Positions 25,231-35,935 of a stretch of DNA of 64,000 nt are shown here, piece by piece. The DNA is taken from positions 1-64,000 of the forward strand of contig CAIRTM010000091.1 of NCBI GenBank assembly GCA_903881505.1, read 5' to 3'. The stretch comes from an uncultured delta proteobacterium (lineage in GTDB: Bacteria; Desulfobacterota; WTBG01; CAIYCZ01; CAIRTM01). Position numbers and translations under genes: made by a program. The notes under the pieces were generated by a model that did no database searches, was not told the DNA's origin, and was given only the letters and a program-made list of their open reading frames with translations. Position 1 is the first letter of the stretch. Every line of letters starts with the position of its first letter.

Positions 25231-26367
25231 ATGAAGGTACCATTGCTTGACTTGAAAGCGCAGCTGGTGATGCTTGAATCTGAAATGAAGTCGGCGCTCA
25301 ATGCGGTTGTGGATTCAACCGCCTACATCAACGGTCCGGCCGTGGCTGAGCTGGAGAAGGCAATCGCCGCCTACAGCGGCGCGGCCTGCGGCGTGGGGGT
25401 GAGCTCCGGCACTGACGCGCTGCTGGTGAGCCTGATGGCCCTTGCCGTCGGCCCGGGCGATATCGTCGTGACCACGCCGTATTCGTTTTTCGCCACGGCC
25501 GGCACGGTCGCCCGGCTGGGCGCTGAAATCGCCCTGGTTGATATCGATCCGGTGTCCTATAACATCGATCCGCAGGCGCTGCAGGCATGGTTTGAGCGCG
25601 AGCCGGGAAAAGCCGGCCGCGTCAAGGCGATCATTCCGGTGCACCTGTACGGCCAGTGCGCCGACATGGATGCAATCCTGCAGATCGCGCGCAGCCGGGG
25701 CATTGCCGTTATCGAGGACGCGGCCCAGGCAATCGGTTCGGGCTATCCGTCGGCCGCGGGGCTTAAAAAAGCCGGCTCCATGGGAACCTTCGGCTGTTTT
25801 TCTTTTTTCCCCAGCAAGAACCTGGGCGGCATCGGCGACGGCGGCATGGTGGTGACCGATGACGAGGCCCTGGCCGAGAAGGTGCGCCTGCTGCGCAATC
25901 ACGGGGCGCACCCCAAGTATTATCACGCCCTGATCGGCGGAAATTTCCGGCTCGATACGGTGCAGGCCGCGGTCCTGCTGGTCAAGCTGCCGCATCTTGA
26001 GGACTGGCATGCCATGCGCCGCGCGAATGCCGCCTATTATGATGAACTGCTGGCCGGCTCCGGCATTGCCGTACCGAAGGCGGTCTATGGCCGCCAGCAC
26101 CATATTTATAATCAGTATGTGATTTCAGTGCCTGAAAAGCGCGATGAGCTGCGCGCGTGGCTCACGCAAAACGATATCGGCAATGAAGTGTACTACCCCG
26201 TGGCGTTTCACGAGCAGGAATGCTTCCGCAGCCTCGGCTATCAAAAGGGAGCTTTCCCGAACAGCGAATACGCGGCCGCTCACACCCTGGCCCTGCCGGT
26301 CTACCCCGAGCTGACGCGGCCGATGCAGGAGCGGGTGGCGGAAACGATCGTAAGTTTTTACGGATAA
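25231..26367 (+). CDS. DegT/DnrJ/EryC1/StrS family aminotransferase
   Basis: VPLLDLKAQ...GVSSGTDALLVSLMAL...IPVHLYGQCADMDAI...VIEDAAQAIGS...FSFFPSKNLGGIGDGGMVVT...RNHGAHPKYYH..GGNFRLDTVQAAVL. Confidence 0.95.
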   Translation: MKVPLLDLKAQLVMLESEMKSALNAVVDSTAYINGPAVAELEKAIAAYSGAACGVGVSSGTDALLVSLMALAVGPGDIVVTTPYSFFATAGTVARLGAEIALVDIDPVSYNIDPQALQAWFEREPGKAGRVKAIIPVHLYGQCADMDAILQIARSRGIAVIEDAAQAIGSGYPSAAGLKKAGSMGTFGCFSFFPSKNLGGIGDGGMVVTDDEALAEKVRLLRNHGAHPKYYHALIGGNFRLDTVQAAVLLVKLPHLEDWHAMRRANAAYYDELLAGSGIAVPKAVYGRQHHIYNQYVISVPEKRDELRAWLTQNDIGNEVYYPVAFHEQECFRSLGYQKGAFPNSEYAAAHTLALPVYPELTRPMQERVAETIVSFYG

Positions 26368-26369
26368 TT

Positions 26370-26954
26370 TCAGCCCCGGCTGCTGCCGCCCTCGCGGGCG
26401 GCAATCCACCTGGCGGCCTCGTAGAGGTCGTCGCACACCATGTGCGGGGGCGAGCAATCGCCCGGGTAGTTTTCCAGGTGCTTGCGCCCCTCTCCGGTCA
26501 GAACCAGTATCCCGGTCGCGCCCGTGTTATGGGCAAGCTGCACGTCGCTGGGCTTGTCGCCCACGACATAGGAGTGCTGCACGTCGAGATCAAGCTCGCG
26601 CGCGGCCTGCAGCACAAGGCCGGGAGCGGGCTTGCGGCAGTCGCATGCGCGCCGGTATCCGGGCAGGATGCCCTCCGGATGATGCGGACAGGAGTAGTAG
26701 CCGGCAAACGATATGCCGTTAGAGCGCATCAGGCGCAAAAAAGCCCGCTGAATGACCGGCAGCTGCTCCGGGGGTATCAGGCCCCGGGCAACGCCTGCCT
26801 GATTGGTGATGATGACCAGCTCGAGGGCGCAGTCGCGCAGCAGGCGCAGGCCTTCGATCGCGCGCGACAGCAGCGTGATCTGGTCGGGGTGGCACAGATA
26901 GCCCACGTCAACGTTGACGGTTCCGTCGCGATCAAGAAACACCGCCGGTTTCAT
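26370..26954 (-). CDS. gmhB: D-glycero-D-manno-heptose-1,7-bisphosphate 7-phosphatase (HAD family)
   Basis: AVFLDRDGTVNVDVGYL...VIITNQAGVARGLI...YYSCPHHPEG...CDCRKPAPGLVLQAARELDLD...YVVGDKPSDVQLAHNTGATGILVLTGEG. Confidence 0.93.
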   Translation of the reverse strand: MKPAVFLDRDGTVNVDVGYLCHPDQITLLSRAIEGLRLLRDCALELVIITNQAGVARGLIPPEQLPVIQRAFLRLMRSNGISFAGYYSCPHHPEGILPGYRRACDCRKPAPGLVLQAARELDLDVQHSYVVGDKPSDVQLAHNTGATGILVLTGEGRKHLENYPGDCSPPHMVCDDLYEAARWIAAREGGSSRG

Positions 26955-28246
26955 GCACCAAACACCCGGGTGAAAATATCGTCAACGTGCGCGGTAAAGA
27001 ATGCGCTGGAGCAGAAGGCCTCTATCTCCTGAGGAGTAATGACCGAGGTAATGTCGCTGTCGGCCAGCACCATCTGCTTGAAGTCCTTTTTCTGATCCCA
27101 GGCCGCAAGCGCATTGCGCTGCACGATCCGGTAGGCGTCCTCGCGCGATACGCCGCGCAGGGTCAGCTCAAGCAGAATTTTCTGTGAATAGTACAGGCCC
27201 CGGGACAGTTCGAGGTTCTTCTGCATCGATTCGGGGTACACGATCAGTTTGCGCATCAGATTGGTGAAGCGCACCAGCATGAAATCGAGCAGCGTTGTGC
27301 TGTCCGGGCCGATCACGCGCTCGACCGAGGAGTGGCTGATGTCGCGCTCGTGCCACAGGGCCACGTTTTCGATGGCGGCAAGGGCGTTGCCGCGCAGCAG
27401 GCGGGCAAGCCCCGAGATGTTTTCCGACAGGATCGGATTTTTCTTGTGCGGCATGGCTGATGAGCCCTTCTGGCCGGCTGAAAAGTATTCCGAGACTTCA
27501 GAGACCTCGGTGCGCTGCAGATGGCGGATTTCAACCGCGAATTTTTCGATGGATGCTCCGATAACGGCCAGGGTCGTGAAAAATTCGGCATACACGTCGC
27601 GCTGAATGACCTGGGTCGACACCGGCGCGGGCCGCAGCCCGAGCTCGCGGCATACGTACTCCTCGACAAAGGGCGGATTGTGCGCGAAGGTGCCCACGGC
27701 GCCGGAGAGCTTGCCCACGCTGATGGTTTCCATGGCGCGCTGCATGCGCTCGCGCTGGCGCCGCATTTCATCATACCACAGGGCCATCTTCAGCCCGAAC
27801 GTGACCGGCTCGGCATGAATGCCGTGGCTGCGCCCGATCATGACGGTCAGGCGGTGTTCAAAGGCCCGGTCTTTGAGCACGGTCAGCAGCTCGTCGATGT
27901 CTTTAAGAATAATGGCCGAGGCCTCCTTGAGGAGCATGCTGAAGCTGGTGTCCAGAATATCAGACGAGGTCAGGCCCCAGTGGATGTAGCGCGCATCTTC
28001 GCCCACGTACTCGGCAACGCAGGTCGTGAAGGCGATGACATCGTGGCGGGTGATCTCCTCGATTTCCTCGATGCGACGCACATCGAAGGAGGCTTTTGCC
28101 TTTATGTTCGCCAGCGCCGCCGCCGGCACCGTTCCCAGCTCGCAGAGCGCTTCACAGGCCTTGATTTCGATATCGAGCCAGGTTTTGTACTTGTTTTCCT
28201 GTGACCAGATGGCGCGCAGGCATTCGCGTGAATAGCGGTCAATCAT
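26951..28246 (-). CDS. purB: Adenylosuccinate lyase
   Basis: IDRYSRECLRAIWSQENKYKTWLDIEIKACEA...RYIHWGLTSSDILDT...MIGRSHGIHAEPVTFGLK...GSSAMPHKKNPILSENISGLARLLR...ERDISHSSVERVIGPD. Confidence 0.97.
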   Translation of the reverse strand: MIDRYSRECLRAIWSQENKYKTWLDIEIKACEALCELGTVPAAALANIKAKASFDVRRIEEIEEITRHDVIAFTTCVAEYVGEDARYIHWGLTSSDILDTSFSMLLKEASAIILKDIDELLTVLKDRAFEHRLTVMIGRSHGIHAEPVTFGLKMALWYDEMRRQRERMQRAMETISVGKLSGAVGTFAHNPPFVEEYVCRELGLRPAPVSTQVIQRDVYAEFFTTLAVIGASIEKFAVEIRHLQRTEVSEVSEYFSAGQKGSSAMPHKKNPILSENISGLARLLRGNALAAIENVALWHERDISHSSVERVIGPDSTTLLDFMLVRFTNLMRKLIVYPESMQKNLELSRGLYYSQKILLELTLRGVSREDAYRIVQRNALAAWDQKKDFKQMVLADSDITSVITPQEIEAFCSSAFFTAHVDDIFTRVFGA

Positions 28247-28379
28247 GGCGTGTTCCTTTCCTGAATACACAAACGGCAGTCCCTGCGGCTACAGGGGGCC
28301 GCATTGTTCGTGCGGGAAACTATAGCAAAAACAGGGGTTTTTTTAAAGTGCTATTGCACGGGCGGCAGCGTGCGCGGCC

Positions 28380-30278
28380 CTACGTCATCCAGCGGTAATA
28401 CCACATTTGAAACATGAGCGTTTTCCAGACAAACAGGCCGAGATCATCATTGCCATTGAGAAATTCGCGCATGCGCGCGGCGACAAAACGGCGCTCCAGC
28501 AGGCCGCTTGAAGCGATCATATGGTCATTCAGGTACGCCAGCATCAGCTCGCGAAGGTCTTTGCGCAGCCAGGCATATATCGGAAGTGAAAAGCCGTGCT
28601 TGGGCCGCTGCAGAAGCGCCGGCGGCAGGCAGTCATGCGCGATGTCTTTCAAAATTTTTTTCAGCCTGTTTCCATCAACCTTGAACGCTGACGGCAGCCG
28701 GGCGGCGAATTCATAGATCCGGTGGTCAAGCAGGGGCTCGCGGGCCTCCAGAGAAGCGGACATGGAAGCCCGGTCGACTTTCGTAAGTATGTCCGCCGGC
28801 AGGTACGTCCGATACTCAAGACACAGCATTGCATCAAGCGTATCGTCCGGGCAGTCAAGCTGCCGGGCGTCGAAATGCGTCGGCGGAAGTTCCCGCAGGC
28901 CGGGAAGCAGCGCGGCAATGTCCTCGTCGAATTCATTGTAAATGCAGATTTCAAGGTTTTTGCTGCGGCTCAATGCGCCGGCCGCAAGCAGGCGCGCATA
29001 CTTTCGCTTGAATTCGAGCATGGAGCCGGGCTTCAGAAAAGGGCGCATCGCGGACAGTGCCGCCAGGGGAGCGCGCCAGAAAAAACGAGGAACCCCTTCA
29101 GCCGCGCGCACGTTCCTCAGGGCGCGATGGATGCGCGTATAGCCCCCGAAGACCTCGTCGCCTCCGTCGGCGGAAAGCGCGACCGTTACCGAGCGGCGCG
29201 CAAGCCGGCTGACAAGACAGGTCGGAATGGCCGAGGCGTCGGCGAAGGGTTCATCATAGATCAGGGGCAGCTGCGGCAGGATGTCGATGGCATCCCGGTG
29301 CGTGCAGATATACTCGCTATGATCGGTTGCCAGATGGGCGGCAACGTTGCGGGCGTGGCGGGCCTCGTTATGCGCGTCTTCGCGAAATCCGATGGTGAAG
29401 GTTTTCAGCCTGTGGGACATGCCGCGCTGCAGCACGGCCGCAACCAGTGAGCTGTCATAGCCTCCGCTCAAAAACAGGCCGACCGGAACATCGCTGACCA
29501 TGCGGTAGCTGAATGCTGATGATAACATCGTTTTGAGCTCCCGGCATGCCTGCGCATAGTCGATGTCCAGCTTGGGCATGCGGCTAAAACTGGCCGGGTC
29601 CCAGTACACGTGTTCGCTCGTCGTATGGCTGCGCAGGTCATATGCAAGCCAGGTGCCGGGCCGCAGTTTGGCCGTATGCTTGAAAACCGCGTGTGGCTCC
29701 GGGATGCAGCCGTATTTGAAATACAGGGCCAGGCTGCCGGGGTCCGGCTCCTTGGCAAAGCCGGGATGCTCGTGAAAGCTTTTCAATTCGGAGGCGAACA
29801 AAAAAAGCCCGTTGGCGTGATAGTAGTACAGGGGCTTGATGCCGGTGCGGTCGCGCAGCAGGAACAGTTTCTGCTGTGCGCGGTCGAAGATGGCGCAGGC
29901 GAACATGCCGATAAAGCGGTGCACGGCCTGCATGCCCCAGCGCATGTAGGCGCGCAGGGCAACTTCCGTGTCGCTGTTGCTGCAGAAGCGCGCGCCTTCG
30001 TGTTCAAGCTCGACGCGCAGTTCCGCAAAGTTGTATATCTCGCCGTTTAAAACAATGCCGACCGTGCCGCAGTCGCTGAACATGGGCTGATGCGCGGCCG
30101 GGGACAGATCGATGATGGCAAGCCGACGATGTGCCAGTCCCACGGCGCAGCTGCTTTCCTGGAACAACGCCTCGCCGGCGTCATCAGGGCCGCGATGCGC
30201 CAGCACAGCGGACATGCTTTTGAGAAGCGCTCTGTCCGAGGCGCAGGTTTTGTCGATAAATCCGGTAATGCCGCACAT
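28380..30278 (-). CDS. asnB: Asparagine synthase (glutamine-hydrolysing) family protein
   Basis: MCGITGFIDKT (N-terminal Cys2 glutaminase), LAHRGPDDAGEALF, VGLFLSGGYDSSLVAAVL, YDEPFADASAIPTCLVSRLARRSVTVALSADGGDEVFGGY. Confidence 0.95.
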   Translation of the reverse strand: MCGITGFIDKTCASDRALLKSMSAVLAHRGPDDAGEALFQESSCAVGLAHRRLAIIDLSPAAHQPMFSDCGTVGIVLNGEIYNFAELRVELEHEGARFCSNSDTEVALRAYMRWGMQAVHRFIGMFACAIFDRAQQKLFLLRDRTGIKPLYYYHANGLFLFASELKSFHEHPGFAKEPDPGSLALYFKYGCIPEPHAVFKHTAKLRPGTWLAYDLRSHTTSEHVYWDPASFSRMPKLDIDYAQACRELKTMLSSAFSYRMVSDVPVGLFLSGGYDSSLVAAVLQRGMSHRLKTFTIGFREDAHNEARHARNVAAHLATDHSEYICTHRDAIDILPQLPLIYDEPFADASAIPTCLVSRLARRSVTVALSADGGDEVFGGYTRIHRALRNVRAAEGVPRFFWRAPLAALSAMRPFLKPGSMLEFKRKYARLLAAGALSRSKNLEICIYNEFDEDIAALLPGLRELPPTHFDARQLDCPDDTLDAMLCLEYRTYLPADILTKVDRASMSASLEAREPLLDHRIYEFAARLPSAFKVDGNRLKKILKDIAHDCLPPALLQRPKHGFSLPIYAWLRKDLRELMLAYLNDHMIASSGLLERRFVAARMREFLNGNDDLGLFVWKTLMFQMWYYRWMT

Positions 30279-30316
30279 ACAGGCTCTTTTTACAGGGGCG
30301 TGCCCGCAGCCGCGCG

Positions 30317-31933
30317 TCAGCGGCGCAGGCGCGCAAGGTTAGCGCCGGCCGGTTCAAAACCGGGGTCAATCTCAAGGGCTTTCATAAAAAATGCCTCGGC
30401 TGATGCCGGGTCACCGCGCATCGCGGCGCAGACGCCCAGCAGATTATACACTTTTTGGGGCTGCGCAGCGCCCGGCAGCGCTGCTTCGAGCTGCGCGCGA
30501 GCCTCGGCCAGGCGCTTTTGTTTCACATACAGCTCACCGAGCGCCTGGCGGCATTCTGCGGCATAGGCCGGGTCGAAATAGCGGGCAGTATAGCCCAGCG
30601 CCCGCAAAAACCAGTATTCGGCACGTTCAGGCTCACCGCGCTCTTCAAACAGATAGCCCAGGTTGCGGCAGGCGGTGAACCAGTTTTTTGCCCCCTCGAA
30701 GTAGGGGGTCGTATCGAGCTCATCCGGCGGTACGGCCCGCATGGCGCGCACCGCGCTCAGCAAGTAGGCGGCCGGATCGCGATAGTCAAGCGTGCGCAGA
30801 TACAGCTGCATGCCGTACAGCAGCGCTATGGCGGCACAGACAGCTGCTGCAACAGTCGTGCTCAGGCGCCGGCGCAGAAAATCAAGCGCCATAGCAGCCA
30901 GAAGGCAGAAGCCGACGGAAGGCAGATACAGGTAATTTTCCTTGGCAAGCACGGGCAGCGGAATAATGTTTAAAACCGGCAGGAGCGTAATGCCGATCCA
31001 TGCAAGCGCCATTCCGGCCATGCCCCTGCGCACAAAAACCAGCATAAGCGCCGCGCAGACAGCGCCCGCAGCGATCAGCACGATATCAAAAGCGCCCATG
31101 CCTGCATGCGGAACCACCAGGTTGGAGTAGTAGCACAGGTTCAGCGGCAGCAGCAGTTTTGCGCAGTAGAAGCCGAGCGTCATGAACACCAGCAGCGAAC
31201 GCTGCCAGAGTGCGCAGGTAATTGTTGTCTCCGGGGAGCCTCCGAGACCTATGGCTGCAATGCGCAGCGCCAGATAGGCTGCCAGGCCCGCGCCGAGAAA
31301 CACGGCTGTCCGCAGAAACTGTGCCCGGGAGGGCCTGGGCGCGGCAGCGAGGCAGTACAGGCCGTAGAGCAGCGGCATGGTCACGGCGATTTCCTTGCAC
31401 AGCAGCGCGGCCAGGTAGCACAGCGCGGCCAGCGCACGCTGCGTGTCCGTGCAGTGCTGCCTGCACAGCATCAGCAGGCAGGGCAGGCAGAACAGCGCGG
31501 CCAGGACGTCGGTTCTGCCCATCACGTAGACGACCGAATGGGTATGGATCGGATGCAGGGCAAACAGCAGGGCCCCTGCAAAGCACACCACGCTGCGGCC
31601 CGGGAGCAGGCGCAGAAACAGCGCAAACACCAGAAGGCTGACAAGCAGGTGAAAAACGACGTTGGTTGCATGGTGGCCCGCAGGGCTGCGGCCCCAGAGA
31701 TTGGTGTCAAGGCAGTGGGTCAGAACGGTAAGCGGGCGGTAGTACACAAAGGATTCGCCGCCCAGCGTGCTCCAGTAATCGGCGATGAATGAATGCAGGG
31801 CTGTGCCGGGATCGCCCGCCAGTTCATTCTTCAGGATAAACTGGCGGTCGCCCGCGACGAAATCGGCCTGCAGCGCGGGGCCGTAGCACGCCAGGGTTAT
31901 GAGCGCCAGTATGACTGCGAGCCTGAAGGTCAT
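30317..31933 (-). CDS. Multi-TM protein with C-terminal TPR repeats (TMTC/glycosyltransferase-like)
   Basis: FVYYRPLTVLTHCLDTNLWGRSPAGHHATNVVFHLLVSLLVFALFLRLLPG...LFALHPIHTHSVVYVMGRTDVLAALF; C-terminal TPR-like repeats (FMKALEIDPGFEPAGANLARL). Confidence 0.8.
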   Translation of the reverse strand: MTFRLAVILALITLACYGPALQADFVAGDRQFILKNELAGDPGTALHSFIADYWSTLGGESFVYYRPLTVLTHCLDTNLWGRSPAGHHATNVVFHLLVSLLVFALFLRLLPGRSVVCFAGALLFALHPIHTHSVVYVMGRTDVLAALFCLPCLLMLCRQHCTDTQRALAALCYLAALLCKEIAVTMPLLYGLYCLAAAPRPSRAQFLRTAVFLGAGLAAYLALRIAAIGLGGSPETTITCALWQRSLLVFMTLGFYCAKLLLPLNLCYYSNLVVPHAGMGAFDIVLIAAGAVCAALMLVFVRRGMAGMALAWIGITLLPVLNIIPLPVLAKENYLYLPSVGFCLLAAMALDFLRRRLSTTVAAAVCAAIALLYGMQLYLRTLDYRDPAAYLLSAVRAMRAVPPDELDTTPYFEGAKNWFTACRNLGYLFEERGEPERAEYWFLRALGYTARYFDPAYAAECRQALGELYVKQKRLAEARAQLEAALPGAAQPQKVYNLLGVCAAMRGDPASAEAFFMKALEIDPGFEPAGANLARLRR

Positions 31934-32043
31934 GGTCTGTCCGCGTGTGCAGGTGAAGCGGCTGTATGTGGCCTGTATATAGGGTACTGCCGCCGTGTTG
32001 TCAAGCGCGGGGCACGGGCGCAACGATGTGCAGGCGCGATGTC

Positions 32044-33513
32044 TCAGGGCTGCCCGTCTGCGGGGATGTACCAGTATTTGATCAGCGGCCAGCACTCAGG
32101 CGCAGCGGCATACTGCGGGCGCAGGACATAGTGCGCTTCGATGTCGCGCTGGAATACGCCGAAGGGCCGGTCAAGCAGGATCGCCGCAAACCGCTGTCCG
32201 CGGATGGCGCTTTCGATTTCCATAATCAGGCGGTCACGCACCGGGCCCGGGCGGCCCCACAGTATGTCATTGATAAACCCGATATGGGCCGAATGCTTTT
32301 TGCCTGCCATCACGGCAAGGTATCCGTTTGCCGGCGCAAAGACGTCTCCATCGACTGCGCGGACAGCGGCAACGCTTCGGCGGACCACATCCGCGCTGCC
32401 CGGCACGGGAACCCGCGCAAGCGGGTTATACCACAGCAGGCTGAACTGCACGAGCGCCGCGCCGAGCACCAGCAGGCGGAGACGGCTTTTTCCGGCAGCT
32501 CCCAGCGCGAGCCCGGCGCCGATTGCAAGGGCGGCGTGAGCCGGGATAATAACATTTTTAAACCCTCCGAGTTTCATCCAGTGCATGCAGGAAGCTGCAA
32601 GCATTGCCATGACAGTCAGAGCGTACAGCAGCACGGGGCCGCGATTTGTTTTGAAAGGGGCCAGAAAAAAATATGCGGCTGTCATGCAGACTGCAAGTCC
32701 GAGCGGCGGCAGAATCTGTTGCAGCCAGAACGAGCCGGCCCTGTTCCAAAGCACCGCATGCTGGCTGGGGAGTTCAAATACATAATAAAAATACCATCCA
32801 TTGCAGGCTGCGTTCAGCAGCAGACTTGTCAGTCCTGCTAATGCTGCCGTCGTGCCGGTAAAACAGAGCGCCTGAATGCGCGGCCTGAATATCCACGCCC
32901 ACAGGCACAGGGGCACAAACAGGACAAGTGCGGTCTGCTTTGTCAGTGCTGAGGCGGCAAGCAGGGTACCGGCAAGCAGGCAGCCCCGTATGCCGGGCGT
33001 GAATCGCAGGGTGTACAGGCTGCCCAGAAACAGAACAAGAAACAAAGGATCGATCCTGCCGATGTCAAAATAGGTCGCGCTCGCGTGATATGTTGCGGCG
33101 AAAAAGCCCGCGGCCCACAGGCCGGCAGAGCGGCTGCGGGTTTCGCGGCAAACGATAGCGCAGATAAGCGCCATCGAGCCCAGGGTGGACAGGATTGACA
33201 CCATCCGGAGCGTGAAAAATCCAGGCCCGGTAATGCGGGCCAGCGCGGCAGATACATATATATATAAAGGCGGATAAATTGTCGGCACATATTCGATGGA
33301 CGGACTTCCGTAAAGCGCCTGCCCGCCAAGCACCCGCAGCATCATGTAATACATCCCGCTTTCATACCATTCCACCGCGCCAGGAAACGGCAGGCGCATC
33401 GCGGCGATGACGCAGAAAACAGCCAGGTACCAGCAGGCGCAGGCCGTGAGGGCAGCGCGCAGAAATTTTTCTGCGCTCTGCGGGCTCCACAGGGCTGTAG
33501 GCGTTTTTGTCAT
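32044..33513 (-). CDS. Glycosyltransferase family 39-like integral membrane protein
   Basis: IEYVPTIYPPLYIYVSAALARITGPGFFTLRMVSILSTLGSMALICAIV...SATYFDIGRIDPLFLVLFLGSLYTLR...GTLLAASALTKQTALVLFVPL. Confidence 0.8.
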   Translation of the reverse strand: MTKTPTALWSPQSAEKFLRAALTACACWYLAVFCVIAAMRLPFPGAVEWYESGMYYMMLRVLGGQALYGSPSIEYVPTIYPPLYIYVSAALARITGPGFFTLRMVSILSTLGSMALICAIVCRETRSRSAGLWAAGFFAATYHASATYFDIGRIDPLFLVLFLGSLYTLRFTPGIRGCLLAGTLLAASALTKQTALVLFVPLCLWAWIFRPRIQALCFTGTTAALAGLTSLLLNAACNGWYFYYVFELPSQHAVLWNRAGSFWLQQILPPLGLAVCMTAAYFFLAPFKTNRGPVLLYALTVMAMLAASCMHWMKLGGFKNVIIPAHAALAIGAGLALGAAGKSRLRLLVLGAALVQFSLLWYNPLARVPVPGSADVVRRSVAAVRAVDGDVFAPANGYLAVMAGKKHSAHIGFINDILWGRPGPVRDRLIMEIESAIRGQRFAAILLDRPFGVFQRDIEAHYVLRPQYAAAPECWPLIKYWYIPADGQP

Positions 33514-35930
33514 GAATGCCCCTGTGCGGATGTGCGCCGCCGGCGCGAGACGTATCCGGCAGCGCAGAGCGTGACCAGTATGGACGCGGTTGCAGCCGAT
33601 ACTGCCATGCCGGCAAAAAATGAGCGCGGCCGGTACACGAATGCAACCCGCGAGTCGCCCGGTTCGAGCATGACACCGCGCAGGGTGTGATTGACGCGCA
33701 AAACAGGCTGTTCGCGTCCGTTGACCAGCGCGCGCCAGCCCGGAAACCACGTATCCGAGAGCACCAGCAGGGCGTTTTGTTCCGTGGCAACACGCACATC
33801 CACCCGGTTGGCCCCGTAGCCTGTGATGGCTGCCGATGCTGCAGCGCCGCCGATGCGGCCCGCGCCAAGCATTGCCTGCAGATTTTCAGGCAAACGCGCA
33901 ACTTCGGACTGCGGTATAAAGGCTGCAAGGCGTTCAAAATCACCGGCATGTATTCTCTTCAGCACGCCGGCGTCGTCCGGGCACACAGTCACGGACGCGG
34001 CCGGAAAAGCGCGCGGCCACACATCCGGGTTGCGGTACAGGCTGACCGGGCCGCGGCTTAAGCGCTCAAGCCGCAGACCCGGCATCGGCCGCGGGCTGAT
34101 GATGTATTTTACGTTCAGCATGGAAAAAACCCTGCGGCAGTAGCGGTCTTCGTCCGGATCGCTGCCGCCGCCGGCAAGGTACAGCAGCACCGGGCCGAAG
34201 ACCTCGTAGTAGCGCACATTTAACAGTTCGCTGTATTCATCAACCGAAGCAAGCCCGTGGTACAGGTGCATGTTGGGAGGCAGTGCCTGACTGAGCATGC
34301 GGTAGACACGGTCAAATCCCAGATGCGGGGTATGCGCATAGGACCTGTTGCTGGCGATACGCGACAGCGAATATATCCGGTACACGGAATCATCCTGCTG
34401 CAAAGCGGTAACAATGGAGCCGGGCCGCCGTATTTCGCTGCGGTCAAGCCACGGATCTCCAGGCGCGCCGAGGAAATACAGGTCGGCGCCTGCGGCGGCG
34501 GCGATGCACACCGCTATCAGGCCGGCTCGGCGTTTGAAGCGGATGGCGCACCAGGCCAGCACGGCAAGGGTTCCGAAAAGCAGCGCGGCGATGAACGTGC
34601 CCCGGTAGAGTTCAAAAAAAAGGGACTCGCGCAGAGGTTCGAAGTAGTCGCCTTCCGGGCAGACGGCAATAAACCAGTTCCAGAAAAAGTTCCGCCCGGC
34701 CGCCCCGGCAAGCAGCAAAGCCAGCAGCACGCAGACGGGCAGCAGCAGCGGCTTCAGAATGCCGCGGATGCTGGCGCGCGCGCGCAGGCTGTTCAAAAAC
34801 ACATCCGCGCCCAGGCCGCTCATGGCAGCCAGCGCAAAGGCGCTGATCAGCAGAAATTTTACCGGGTACTGCATCAGGCGCAGGGCCGGCACGGCCTCCA
34901 TGATGAATGATAACAGGGGATTGTATGCGCCCAGCGCCATAAACAGCCCCAGCAGCGCGGCGGTGAGCAGGATTTTTTTCCGGGCGCAGCGGCCGCGCAG
35001 CAGGTACAGGGCCGTAAAACACAGCGGAAAAATGCCGATGTAGGCGGTGTCGAGCCAGTGCTGGCCGAACCAGCGCGTATGCGGCACCAGCCTGCCGAAC
35101 GGGTAGGGGTGCACAAGCTGCAGCAGTTCAAGCGGGTGCAGCGACCAGCGCAGGGCCTGGGCAGCCTCAAGCCCGCCGGCGCGGTGCGAATGCGAGACAA
35201 ATTCGATAAACGGCAGCAGCACGATTGCAGCAAGCAGCAGCCCGCCGGTCCACACGAGCGCGCATATCCCCGCGCACGCAGCCTTTGTGCGCGGCGCGTA
35301 CAGGGCGCACAGGCCCGTGCACAGCATGGTGGCGGCCACGCAAAACGACGCATCTCCCGAAAAAACCTGCAGGCCGGCCAGCGCGGTTGCAGCCAGCGCC
35401 CATATCAGGCTGCGCTCCTGCAGGGCCGTGCTGAAGCACAGCACAATGAGCGGCAGCCAGGTCGCGGCGGTCAGAAAGGCGAGGTTGTCGCATATAGACT
35501 GCATGTAGCCGCCAAAGGCAAATACGAGCCCGGCTATGACGGCGGCAAAACAACTGCCGTTCCAGTGCCGCATCAGGGCGTACATGAACAGGGCGGCCAG
35601 GACATAGTGGACGATGACAAAGGCGCTGTAGCCGGCGGGAAACGGCAGCAGATACATGAGCGCGCTGAGCGGATAAAACACCGAGCTTTGCACGTTTGCC
35701 ACAAACGGCACGCCGCAGGCATTCAGCGGGTTCCACAGCGGCAGCGAGCCTCCAAGCAGCGTATCCAGGGCGAAAAACCGGCGCGGCATGAAAAACAGGT
35801 AGTGGTCGCGCGCCGAGAACGTCTTACCAAGAAACACCGCCTCATGAAAAAAACAGGCGGCGGCCAGGAGAAAAACCGCAAGAGGAATCAGGCGCGCGCA
35901 AAAACTGCGCATGTCGAAAGGCTGCTTCAT
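33510..35930 (-). CDS. YfhO-like large membrane protein
   Basis: LGGSLPLWNPLNACGVPFVANVQSSVFYPLSALMYLLPF...FGGYMQSICDNLAFLTAATWLPLIVLC...VLSDTWFPGWRALVNGREQPVLRVNHTLRGVMLEPGDSRVAFVYRP. Confidence 0.82.
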   Translation of the reverse strand: MKQPFDMRSFCARLIPLAVFLLAAACFFHEAVFLGKTFSARDHYLFFMPRRFFALDTLLGGSLPLWNPLNACGVPFVANVQSSVFYPLSALMYLLPFPAGYSAFVIVHYVLAALFMYALMRHWNGSCFAAVIAGLVFAFGGYMQSICDNLAFLTAATWLPLIVLCFSTALQERSLIWALAATALAGLQVFSGDASFCVAATMLCTGLCALYAPRTKAACAGICALVWTGGLLLAAIVLLPFIEFVSHSHRAGGLEAAQALRWSLHPLELLQLVHPYPFGRLVPHTRWFGQHWLDTAYIGIFPLCFTALYLLRGRCARKKILLTAALLGLFMALGAYNPLLSFIMEAVPALRLMQYPVKFLLISAFALAAMSGLGADVFLNSLRARASIRGILKPLLLPVCVLLALLLAGAAGRNFFWNWFIAVCPEGDYFEPLRESLFFELYRGTFIAALLFGTLAVLAWCAIRFKRRAGLIAVCIAAAAGADLYFLGAPGDPWLDRSEIRRPGSIVTALQQDDSVYRIYSLSRIASNRSYAHTPHLGFDRVYRMLSQALPPNMHLYHGLASVDEYSELLNVRYYEVFGPVLLYLAGGGSDPDEDRYCRRVFSMLNVKYIISPRPMPGLRLERLSRGPVSLYRNPDVWPRAFPAASVTVCPDDAGVLKRIHAGDFERLAAFIPQSEVARLPENLQAMLGAGRIGGAAASAAITGYGANRVDVRVATEQNALLVLSDTWFPGWRALVNGREQPVLRVNHTLRGVMLEPGDSRVAFVYRPRSFFAGMAVSAATASILVTLCAAGYVSRRRRTSAQGHS

Positions 35931-35935
35931 AACGG